35,811 bases of DNA. It comes from Gammaproteobacteria bacterium HGW-Gammaproteobacteria-4 (GTDB lineage Bacteria > Pseudomonadota > Gammaproteobacteria > Xanthomonadales > Xanthomonadaceae). Both the position numbers and the translations under genes were made by a program. Below, piece by piece: positions 16,470 through 24,001 of this stretch (within the stretch, counting starts at the first letter, position 1; each line of letters starts with the position of its first letter). Where the stretch lies: positions 1-35,811 of the forward strand of contig PGZC01000045.1 of assembly GCA_002839995.1 (NCBI GenBank), given 5' to 3'. The notes under the pieces were generated by a model, which was given only the letters and a program-made list of their open reading frames with translations, did not search any database and was not told where the DNA came from.

Positions 16470-16967
16470 TCAGGCGATGCAGGCCTGAGCCGGCAGGCGG
16501 TCGCCCGCCGGTCCCATCGGTAGCCAGCCGCGACAATGACCGGCACCGCGCAGGTGTTCCAGCCACTTCGACAAAAACGTATTCATCCGCAGGCGGTGCG
16601 CGAACACCGTATGCGCCGGCGGATGGGTGCCCAGCACGTCCTGCCAGCGCTGTCCGACGTAGCAGTGCGTCACTTCGGCCTGACACGCGTCCAGGTACAC
16701 CCGCACGTAGGCCGACGGTTCGGGCAGCCCGGTCGCCGGGTCGGCGAAGGCATAGCTCATGCGCAATTCCAGCATGTAGCGGTGCCGCGCCAGCACCTCG
16801 ACGTGCAGGTCCAGTCCGTCGCCCACTTGCGAGCACCAGCGGCCTTCGTCGAGCGCGGCCAGATCGACCACCTGCTGGATGCGCCGGAAGTTTTCGGTGT
16901 ACAGCGCCATCAACCACGCGAAGCGGCTGCTGTGCGCTGTTCTGGCGATGGCGTGCGACTGGACCAT
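16470..16967 (-). CDS. DUF1249 (YqiB-like) protein
   Basis: 165 residues. The region about 15-145 fits the DUF1249 family: FAWLMALYTENFRRIQQV at the start, VLARHRYMLELRMSY in the middle and the C-terminal RLRMNTFLSKWLEHL. Members are small cytosolic proteins of unknown function, in enterobacteria encoded near nudF and cpdA. Here it is convergent with the methyltransferase gene, with six bases between stop codons. The start could be further in, since the first 14 residues are not conserved in the family as I know it. Confidence 0.75.
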   Translation of the reverse strand: MVQSHAIARTAHSSRFAWLMALYTENFRRIQQVVDLAALDEGRWCSQVGDGLDLHVEVLARHRYMLELRMSYAFADPATGLPEPSAYVRVYLDACQAEVTHCYVGQRWQDVLGTHPPAHTVFAHRLRMNTFLSKWLEHLRGAGHCRGWLPMGPAGDRLPAQACIA

Positions 16968-17042
16968 GCACTCGATCCTAGCACGGGGTTCCGGCGGCTT
17001 GCCGCGCTCGCACGCACCGATGCGCTATCGCGACTTTGCGCC

Positions 17043-17864
17043 TCAAAGCAGCTTGCGCTCGATCCCCAGCACCGTCAGGATTTTGCTGGCGATTTCCTCG
17101 ATCGAGGTATGCGTGGTGCTGAGCGACGGCAGGCGCTCGGCGCGAAACAGGGCTTCGGCGGCGCTGACCTCGCGCTTGCACTGTTCCAGCTTCGCGTAGC
17201 CGGAGTTGGGCCGCCGCTGCTCGCGGATCTGCTGCAATCGCAGCGGGTCGATGGTCAGGGCGAACAGCTTGTTGCGATACGGGCGCAGGCTGGGCGGCAG
17301 CTCCAACCGGTGCAGGTCGTCGTCGGTGAGCGGGTAGTTGGCCGCGCGAATGCCAAAATGCAGCGCCATGTACAGGCAGGTCGGGGTTTTCCCGGAACGC
17401 GACACCCCGACCAGAATCAGGTCGGCTTCGTCGTAACGGGTATTGGCGCCATCATCGTGGCTGAGCGCGTAGTTGGTGGCATTGATCCGCGCTTCGTACG
17501 CCGCCTGGTTGACCATGCCATGGGCCTGACCAACACGCGGCTGCCCGGCGACGCCGAACTCACGCTCGAGCACGGCGATGAACGGCGTGAACGCGTCGAT
17601 CAGCAGGGCGCCACTTTCGCCGAGGATGGCATTGAGCCGGCCGTCGATCACGGTGCTGATGATGATCGAGCGCACGCCGGCGCGTTCACCCGCCTGCCGT
17701 GCCTGGGCAGCCACATCCAGTGCTTTTTCCTCGCTGTCGACGAAAGCGATGCGCCGGGTCTGGAATTCGGCGCCGGCGAACTGGGTGAGCAGGCTGTGGC
17801 CAATGGTTTCGGCGGTGATACCGGTACCATCGGAAACGTAGAACACCGGTCGAAACTGCTTCAT
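17043..17864 (-). CDS. ppsR: PEP synthase regulatory protein (kinase/pyrophosphorylase)
   Basis: 273 residues (E. coli PpsR 277). It opens with [15 protein letters not shown] and carries the P-loop [15 protein letters not shown] (from residue 153), the DUF299 family signature. PpsR inactivates PEP synthase by ADP-dependent phosphorylation of a threonine next to the catalytic histidine, and reverses this by Pi-dependent phosphorolysis. Its target ppsA lies divergently 261 bases away, and its GGRTCH motif holds that threonine. ATG 17864 has AGAGGG about six bases upstream; the longer open frame towards ppsA lacks support. Confidence 0.94.
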   Translation of the reverse strand: MKQFRPVFYVSDGTGITAETIGHSLLTQFAGAEFQTRRIAFVDSEEKALDVAAQARQAGERAGVRSIIISTVIDGRLNAILGESGALLIDAFTPFIAVLEREFGVAGQPRVGQAHGMVNQAAYEARINATNYALSHDDGANTRYDEADLILVGVSRSGKTPTCLYMALHFGIRAANYPLTDDDLHRLELPPSLRPYRNKLFALTIDPLRLQQIREQRRPNSGYAKLEQCKREVSAAEALFRAERLPSLSTTHTSIEEIASKILTVLGIERKLL

Positions 17865-17974
17865 CTGCTGCCCTCTGGCCCGTTGCAACGGGGTTATGCG
17901 TTCATCTGGAGTGATTGGTAATGCGCAAGCGCAGGTTTTGATCGACGTCACAAGCTTGTTTGAGCGCGCGTTGC

Positions 17975-17991
17975 ACCGCATCATATGCGGT
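17975..17991. promoter_or_regulatory. Perfect palindrome in the ppsR-ppsA intergenic region
   Basis: ACCGCAT-CAT-ATGCGGT is a perfect inverted repeat with seven-base arms and a three-base centre, about midway in the 261-base divergent gap. Its size and position suit a dimeric regulator site, but the regulator is unknown and chance cannot be excluded. Confidence 0.4.
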
Positions 17992-18125
17992 TTACGGATG
18001 CAGATCGCTGCCCGGACCGCTCGGGGCACGCGCATTCGCCGCGCAAGCGCCTGATTCGGCACGTCATCGAGGCTTCACCGCCTGCCGATTCGGGCAAACC
18101 CCGCCGAAATGCCTGGAGACCGGTT

Positions 18126-20501
18126 TTGACTGCGAACATCCTGTGGCTGAACGAACTGCGGCTGTCGGACCTGGCCGACGTGGGCGGCAAAAATGCCTCG
18201 CTGGGCGAAATGATCGGCCATCTCGATGCGCTGGGCGTATCGGTCCCCGGCGGCTTTGCCACCACTGCCCATGCCTTTCGCGAATTCATCGCGCACAACC
18301 ACCTGTATCAACGCATTTTCGATCGTCTGGCGACACTGGACGTCGAGGACGTTGGCGCGCTCACGGCTGCCGGCGGCGAAATCCGCCAATGGGTGATCGA
18401 TGCACCATTGCACGCCGCACTCGCTGCCGACATCCGCAGCGCCTACGCGCGGCTGTGTGCCGAAAACGGCGGTGAGGTGTCGGTTGCGGTGCGCTCTTCG
18501 GCCACCGCCGAAGACCTGCCGGACGCTTCGTTCGCCGGCCAGCAGGAAACCTTCCTCAACGTGGTTGGCGTCGATGACGTGGTGCATCGGGTCAAGGAAG
18601 TATTCGCTTCGCTGTACAACGACCGCGCCATCGCCTATCGCGTGCACCACGGTTTCAAGCACGAGGACGTGTTCCTGTCGGCCGGCGTGCAACTGATGGT
18701 GCGCTCGGATGTCGGTTCCTCGGGCGTGCTGTTTACCCTGGATACCGAATCGGGGTTTCGCGACGTGGTGTTCATCACCGCCAGCTACGGCCTTGGCGAA
18801 AACGTGGTGCAGGGTGCGGTCAATCCCGACGAGTTCTACGTGTACAAGCCCACCTTGCGCGCCGGCAAGCCGGCGGTGCTGCGCCGGCAGCTGGGCTCCA
18901 AGGCGATCCGCATGGTGTATTCCGATGTGCCCGGCGAACGCGTGCGCAACGAGGACACGCCGGCCGCGCTGCGCCAGCGTTTCTCGATCGACGATCACGA
19001 TGTGCAGGAACTGGCGCGACAGGCGCTGACCATCGAGGATCACTACGGCCGGCCGATGGATATCGAATGGGCGAAGGATGGCGTCAGCGGCAAGCTGTTC
19101 ATCGTGCAGGCGCGGCCGGAAACGGTACGCTCGCGCACGCACGCCACCCGGATCGAGCGCTACCACCTCAACGAGCGAGGGCCGGTACTGAGCGAAGGTC
19201 GCGCCATCGGCCAGAAGATCGGCAGCGGCGTGGCGCGGGTGATCCGCACCATTGCCGAAATGGATCGCGTACGACCGGGCGACGTGCTGGTCGCGGACAT
19301 GACCGACCCCGATTGGGAGCCGGTGATGAAGCGCGCGGCGGCCATCGTCACCAATCGCGGCGGGCGCACCTGCCACGCCGCGATCATCGCGCGCGAACTG
19401 GGCGTGCCGGCGGTGGTCGGCTGCGGCAATGCGATGGCGTCGATCAAGGATGGCGAAGCGGTGACGGTGTCGTGCGCGGAAGGCGATACCGGCTACATCT
19501 ATGCCGGCGAACTGGCCTTCGAACACACCACCGCCGACCTCAACGAGATGCCGCCCGCCCCGCTCAAGATCATGATGAACGTCGGCAACCCCGAGCGCGC
19601 CTTCGATTTTGCGCAGTTGCCGCATCAGGGTATCGGCCTGGCGCGGCTGGAGTTCGTGATCGCACGGCAGATCGGCATCCACCCCAAGGCGCTGCTGCAA
19701 TACGACCGCCAGCCGCCGGATATCCGCGCCCGCATCGACGAGCTGATTGCCGGCTATGCCGACCCGGTGAGTTTCTACGTCGAGCGGCTGGCCGAAGGCA
19801 TCGCCACCCTCACCGCCGCGTTCGCGCCGTACCCGGTAATCGTGCGCCTGTCCGACTTCAAGTCGAACGAATATGCCAACCTGATCGGCGGCGAACAATA
19901 CGAGCCGCATGAAGAAAACCCGATGATCGGGTTCCGTGGCGCCTCGCGCTACGTCGATCCCAGCTTCGCCGATTGTTTTGCGCTGGAATGCCAGGCGATG
20001 CGCAAGGTGCGCGACGACATGGGGCTGACCAACGCCTGGGTGATGATCCCGTTCGTGCGCACGCTCGATGAAGGCCGCAAGGTGATCGAGACGCTGGCGA
20101 AGAATGGCCTGGAACGCGGTGTCAACGGCCTCAAGATCATCATGATGTGCGAGGTACCGTCCAACGCGCTGCTGGCCGACGAGTTCCTCGACATCTTCGA
20201 CGGTTTCTCGATCGGCTCCAACGACCTGACCCAGCTCACCCTGGGCCTGGATCGCGATTCGGGCATCGTGGCGCATCTGTTCGACGAGCGCGATCCGGCG
20301 GTGAAAAAGCTGCTGGCAATGGCGATCAGTACCGCCCGCGCCAAGGGCAAGTATGTCGGCATCTGCGGCCAAGGCCCGTCCGACCATCCCGACCTGGCCG
20401 AATGGTTGATGCAGCAGGGGATCGAATCGGTGTCGCTCAATCCCGACACCGTGGTCGATACCTGGCTGCGGCTGGCGCGCAGCAAGGCCGCAGGCAACTG
20501 A
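18126..20501 (+). CDS. ppsA: Phosphoenolpyruvate synthase
   Basis: 791 residues (E. coli 792). The N-terminal ATP-grasp domain (about 1-340) includes [20 protein letters not shown]. The swivelling phosphohistidine domain has [15 protein letters not shown] with Thr415 (PpsR target) and catalytic His417. The C-terminal PEP/pyruvate TIM barrel has [17 protein letters not shown] and the proton-donor Cys in [11 protein letters not shown]. The start is TTG at 18126, preceded by GGAG seven bases upstream; the in-frame ATG at 17985 would add 47 unmatched residues. PpsA converts pyruvate and ATP to PEP, AMP and Pi for gluconeogenesis. mscS follows after nine bases. Confidence 0.96.
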   Translation: MTANILWLNELRLSDLADVGGKNASLGEMIGHLDALGVSVPGGFATTAHAFREFIAHNHLYQRIFDRLATLDVEDVGALTAAGGEIRQWVIDAPLHAALAADIRSAYARLCAENGGEVSVAVRSSATAEDLPDASFAGQQETFLNVVGVDDVVHRVKEVFASLYNDRAIAYRVHHGFKHEDVFLSAGVQLMVRSDVGSSGVLFTLDTESGFRDVVFITASYGLGENVVQGAVNPDEFYVYKPTLRAGKPAVLRRQLGSKAIRMVYSDVPGERVRNEDTPAALRQRFSIDDHDVQELARQALTIEDHYGRPMDIEWAKDGVSGKLFIVQARPETVRSRTHATRIERYHLNERGPVLSEGRAIGQKIGSGVARVIRTIAEMDRVRPGDVLVADMTDPDWEPVMKRAAAIVTNRGGRTCHAAIIARELGVPAVVGCGNAMASIKDGEAVTVSCAEGDTGYIYAGELAFEHTTADLNEMPPAPLKIMMNVGNPERAFDFAQLPHQGIGLARLEFVIARQIGIHPKALLQYDRQPPDIRARIDELIAGYADPVSFYVERLAEGIATLTAAFAPYPVIVRLSDFKSNEYANLIGGEQYEPHEENPMIGFRGASRYVDPSFADCFALECQAMRKVRDDMGLTNAWVMIPFVRTLDEGRKVIETLAKNGLERGVNGLKIIMMCEVPSNALLADEFLDIFDGFSIGSNDLTQLTLGLDRDSGIVAHLFDERDPAVKKLLAMAISTARAKGKYVGICGQGPSDHPDLAEWLMQQGIESVSLNPDTVVDTWLRLARSKAAGN

Positions 20502-20510
20502 GGGAAAGCG

Positions 20511-21404
20511 ATGGAAGCGCTGCGCGAATTCCTGGCACAAACCGACTGGGTGCAGCTTGGCGCGGCCTGGGGTGTGCGCATCGGCAGTGCGCTGGCGGTA
20601 CTGATTCTCGGGCTGTGGATTGCGCGGCGGCTGCTGAGCTTGATCGATCGCGCCTTCGCGCGGATCGGCTTCGATATCATCCTGACCAACTTCCTGCACA
20701 ACCTCGCCTACGGCGCGATGCTGGTGGTGGTGCTGGTGGCCGCGCTGGATCAACTGGGGGTGCCCACCACCTCGCTGCTGGCATTGGTCGGCGCCGCCGG
20801 TCTGGCGATCGGTCTGGCGCTGAAAGACTCGCTGTCGAACATCGCCTCGGGCGTGATGCTGATCGGGCTGCGTCCGTTCCGTGCCGGCGATGTGGTCAAC
20901 ATTGCCGGTATCGATGGCGTGGTCGAGCAGGTACGCGTGTTCCAGACCGTGCTGCGTACGTTTCAAAACCACGAAGTGATCCTGCCCAACAGCCAGATCA
21001 CCAGCGTGCCGATCGTCAACTTCACCGCGCGCGCACAACGCCGCATCGACGTACCGGTGGGCATCAGCTACGACGCCGATGTGCGTGCGGCGCGCAAGGT
21101 GTTGCTCGATCTGGCCAATGCACACGACAAGGTGCTGGCCGATCCGGCCGCCGAAGTGATCGTGACCGATCTGGGCGACAACGCGGTAAATCTCGTGCTG
21201 CGCGCCTGGGTGCAAACCCCGGATTACGCACTGACCCGCAGCGACCTGGTTGAAGCCACCCACCGCGAACTCGGCGCCGCCGGCATCGGTATCCCGTACC
21301 CGCAACGCGACGTGCACGTGCATCTGCCGGATGGTTTTGCCATCGCCAAGGTGACACCCACGCAGGACGCGGGGTCGCGAAACGATGCAACGCGGCCGGT
21401 GTAG
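20511..21404 (+). CDS. mscS: Small-conductance mechanosensitive channel, MscS family
   Basis: 297 residues (E. coli MscS 286). Three membrane helices (about 20-40, 62-82, 88-120) precede a cytosolic beta and alpha-beta domain. The pore helix region reads VGAAGLAIGLALKDSLSN, and the following GVMLIGLRPFRAGDVV and VLRTFQNHEVILPNSQI are family hallmarks. It releases small solutes on hypo-osmotic shock. It lies nine bases after ppsA, so is probably co-transcribed. The TAG stop is the TAG of a GTAGCCCGGG repeat, so the last residues may have been set by that element. Confidence 0.93.
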   Translation: MEALREFLAQTDWVQLGAAWGVRIGSALAVLILGLWIARRLLSLIDRAFARIGFDIILTNFLHNLAYGAMLVVVLVAALDQLGVPTTSLLALVGAAGLAIGLALKDSLSNIASGVMLIGLRPFRAGDVVNIAGIDGVVEQVRVFQTVLRTFQNHEVILPNSQITSVPIVNFTARAQRRIDVPVGISYDADVRAARKVLLDLANAHDKVLADPAAEVIVTDLGDNAVNLVLRAWVQTPDYALTRSDLVEATHRELGAAGIGIPYPQRDVHVHLPDGFAIAKVTPTQDAGSRNDATRPV

Positions 21405-21442
21405 CCCGGGTAGAGCCGCGCAGCGGCGAAACCCGGGGCACA
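21401..21442. repeat. GTAGCCCGGG palindromic repeat, copy 2
   Basis: GTAGCCCGGGTAGAGCCGCG and an inverse arm GCGGCGAAACCCGGGG form a hairpin of the same family as 12984-13022. Its TAG (21402-21404) is the mscS stop codon. It fills most of the 56-base gap between convergent mscS and modC and may act as a termination or mRNA-protecting structure. Confidence 0.8.
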
Positions 21443-21460
21443 GACTTTCACGCCACACAT

Positions 21461-22537
21461 TCACTCCAGCAACGCCACCGATTTGACCTGCAACCACAGG
21501 TCAAGCCCCGGGGTGAGCTCCAACAGCGCAGCCGAACGCCGCGTCACCCGCGCCAGCCAGGTAGCGTCGCCCACATGCAGTTGCACATTCAGCAAACCGG
21601 GATGAGCATCATCCTCGATGGCCAGCACCTGCCCCGGCAACAGATTGAGGATGCTCGACTGCTCGGGACGCTGCCGTACCAGGCTCACATCACGCGCCAG
21701 TACCCGCACCCGCACTTGGTGGCCGGTAACCAAACCGTTGTCAGGCACCCACAACACTGCACCCGGCAAATCCACGCGCAGCAGGTGCCAGGCGTCATCG
21801 CGCGCACCGACCACGCCATCGAGCACGGTACCCAAGGCATCATCGGGTGTGATCGCCGCGCCGTGCGCTGCCAGCACCGTCGCCAGCGGCCCGCTGGCCA
21901 GCGCCTTGCCATGTTGCAGCAGCACCAGATGATCGCCCAGATGGATCGCCTCGGCCGGATCGTGGGTGACGTACAGCACCGGAATCGCCGCGTGCTCGTG
22001 CAGGCGGTCGAGGTACGGCAGCAATTCACGCTTGCGCGCCTGATCCAGTGCTGCCAGCGGCTCGTCCATCAGCAACACCTGCGGGTTGCCGGCGAGCGCC
22101 TGGGCGATGCACACGCGCTGACGTTCACCGCCCGACAGCGTACCGGGCCACCGCCGCAACAACGCACCGATATCGAGCAGCTCGACGATCGAATCCAGCG
22201 ATCGCGACGCCCCCGCGCTGCGCCGGCGGCCGTAATCGAGGTTGCCGGCAACATCCAGATGTGCGAACAGGCTGGCTTCCTGAAACACGTAGCCCACGGC
22301 GCGGCGATGGGTCGGCAGCGAGCGGCTGCCATCGAGCCACACGTCACCGGCGACGCGCAGCGTGCCGCGCGCCGCACGTTCCAGCCCGGCGACGCAGCGC
22401 AGCAGCGTGCTCTTGCCCGATCCCGATGGCCCGAACAACACGCTGATGCCCTGCCCCGGCAGGCGCAGATCGACATCGAGGCAGAAATCCCGCCGCTCAA
22501 GGCGCAACTGCACGGTCATTTCGCGACTGGTGTTCAT
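21461..22537 (-). CDS. modC: Molybdate ABC transporter ATP-binding protein
   Basis: 358 residues (E. coli ModC 352). Walker A GPSGSGKST (36-44), signature LSGGE (134-138), Walker B VLLMDE (154-159) and switch His192 are all present. The C-terminal part (about 290-358, SSILNLLPGQVLAIEDD onward) is the Mop/TOBE domain typical of ModC. ATG 22537 overlaps the modB stop in an ATGA junction; Met7 is an alternative start. It energises uptake of molybdate for molybdenum cofactor. Order modA-modB-modC is canonical. Confidence 0.94.
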   Translation of the reverse strand: MNTSREMTVQLRLERRDFCLDVDLRLPGQGISVLFGPSGSGKSTLLRCVAGLERAARGTLRVAGDVWLDGSRSLPTHRRAVGYVFQEASLFAHLDVAGNLDYGRRRSAGASRSLDSIVELLDIGALLRRWPGTLSGGERQRVCIAQALAGNPQVLLMDEPLAALDQARKRELLPYLDRLHEHAAIPVLYVTHDPAEAIHLGDHLVLLQHGKALASGPLATVLAAHGAAITPDDALGTVLDGVVGARDDAWHLLRVDLPGAVLWVPDNGLVTGHQVRVRVLARDVSLVRQRPEQSSILNLLPGQVLAIEDDAHPGLLNVQLHVGDATWLARVTRRSAALLELTPGLDLWLQVKSVALLE

Positions 22538-23208
22538 GTCCGTCGATCCGGACGCCGGGCGCCGTACACCACCAGCAACACCACGAACGAAAACAGCAGC
22601 AGCACCGCCGCCAGACGATGCGCCTGCGCGTAATCCATCGCATCCACGTAGTCGTAGATCTGTACCGAGGCGACGCGGGTCACGCCGGGCAAATTGCCAC
22701 CGATCATCAGCACCACGCCGAACTCGCCGATGGTGTGCGCAAACGTGAGGATGCTGGCGGTGAGGTATCCCGAACGCGCCAGCGGCAACACCACGCTGAA
22801 AAACCGGTCCAGCGGCGACGCACGCAACGTTGCCGCCATTTCCAGCGGCCGCTCGCCAATCGACACGAACGCGGTCTGTAGCGGTTGCACCATGAACGGC
22901 AACGAGTACAGCACCGAAGCAATGACCAGGCCCGGAAAGGTGAACGCCAGCGGCGCCAGTTCCAGCGCGGCCGTCAGGCGCCCGAGCGGGCCGTCCGGCC
23001 CCATCGCCAGCAGCAGGTAAAAGCCGAGCACCGACGGCGGCAACACCAACGGCATCGCCACCAATGCACTGACCACCCCGCGCCAGCGCGACCGCGTGCG
23101 CGCCAGCCACCAGGCAATCGGCGTGCCCAGCAACCACAGAATCGCGGTAACCACCGCCGCCAGCAAACCCGACAGCAGCAAGGCCTGGAGGTCGGCGGCG
23201 CTCAGCAT
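22534..23208 (-). CDS. modB: Molybdate ABC transporter permease
   Basis: 224 residues (E. coli ModB 229) with five or six hydrophobic segments and the EAA loop ERPLEMAATLRASPLDRFF, which docks on ModC. PLVLPPSVLGFYLL is characteristic of ModB/CysT permeases. The start ATG 23208 lies 13 bases after the modA stop; the open frame continues upstream but the extra residues are arginine-rich and unlike the family. Confidence 0.94.
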   Translation of the reverse strand: MLSAADLQALLLSGLLAAVVTAILWLLGTPIAWWLARTRSRWRGVVSALVAMPLVLPPSVLGFYLLLAMGPDGPLGRLTAALELAPLAFTFPGLVIASVLYSLPFMVQPLQTAFVSIGERPLEMAATLRASPLDRFFSVVLPLARSGYLTASILTFAHTIGEFGVVLMIGGNLPGVTRVASVQIYDYVDAMDYAQAHRLAAVLLLFSFVVLLVVYGARRPDRRT

Positions 23209-23221
23209 CGGCAGTCCATCG

Positions 23222-24001
23222 TCATCGCGGCGTCGCCGCCGATGAATCCAGGCCGTGGCGGCGCAGTATCGACCGCGCCTCGGCACCAAGCATGAATGTG
23301 ACGAACGCCGCCGCCAGTGCGTTGCGGCTGCCGCGTTCGGTCAATACCAGGCCCTGCGCCAACGGTGCGTACAGATCGGCGCGGATCTCGGCATGACAGC
23401 CCGCGTCGCGCATCGCGGGGGTCAACGCCAGGCTCAAGGCGATGATGCCCACCTGCGCATTTCCGCTCAACGCAAACTGCGCCGCCTGACCGACGTTTTC
23501 GCCGAACACCAGTTTGTGCTCGACTGCTGCCCACACGCCGGCCGCCTGCATTGCCTGCCGCGCGCGCTCGCCATAAGGTGCCAGATCGGGATTGGCGATG
23601 GCGATACGCGTGACATGGGCATCGGTCAGGCCTTGCAACGTCGGCAATCCGTCGCGGCAATCGCGGCGCCAAAGCACCAGCCGGCCGAAACCATAAACCT
23701 GCACCGGGCCGGCGCCCACCGACGCATCGCGTATGGCATCGGGGTACGCGGTATCGGCGGACACGAACACGTCGTACGGCGCACCTTGCCGGATCTGCGC
23801 AAACAGCTTTCCCGACGCGCCATAGACCACACTCGCCTCGTCTTCGGGGCGCGCAACGGCAAATGCGGCAACCAGTTCATCGACAGCAGCACGCGTGCTG
23901 GCTGCGGCGGCGATGGTGATCTTCCCGGCATGAAGCGGCGACGCCAGCAAAACGCCGACGAGACCAATCGCTCTGGCAACCCGTTGCGCCTCGCCGATCA
24001 C
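23222..24001 (-). CDS. modA: Molybdate-binding periplasmic protein
   Basis: 259 residues. A signal peptide (IGLVGVLLASPLHA) precedes KITIAAAAS and the ModA fold, with VVYGASGKLFAQIRQGAPYD and DVFVSAD near residues 58-84 lining the oxyanion site. The start is GTG at 24001, overlapping the preceding diguanylate cyclase stop by four bases (GTGA), so the transporter genes appear coupled to that signalling gene. It captures molybdate or tungstate and delivers it to ModB. Confidence 0.93.
   Translation of the reverse strand: MIGEAQRVARAIGLVGVLLASPLHAGKITIAAAASTRAAVDELVAAFAVARPEDEASVVYGASGKLFAQIRQGAPYDVFVSADTAYPDAIRDASVGAGPVQVYGFGRLVLWRRDCRDGLPTLQGLTDAHVTRIAIANPDLAPYGERARQAMQAAGVWAAVEHKLVFGENVGQAAQFALSGNAQVGIIALSLALTPAMRDAGCHAEIRADLYAPLAQGLVLTERGSRNALAAAFVTFMLGAEARSILRRHGLDSSAATPR

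Noticed and set aside
18075-21497. Very long minus-strand open frame opposite ppsA and mscS
   Set aside because: It is a high-GC shadow of ppsA and mscS, rich in His, Gln and Arg, with no domain I recognise.
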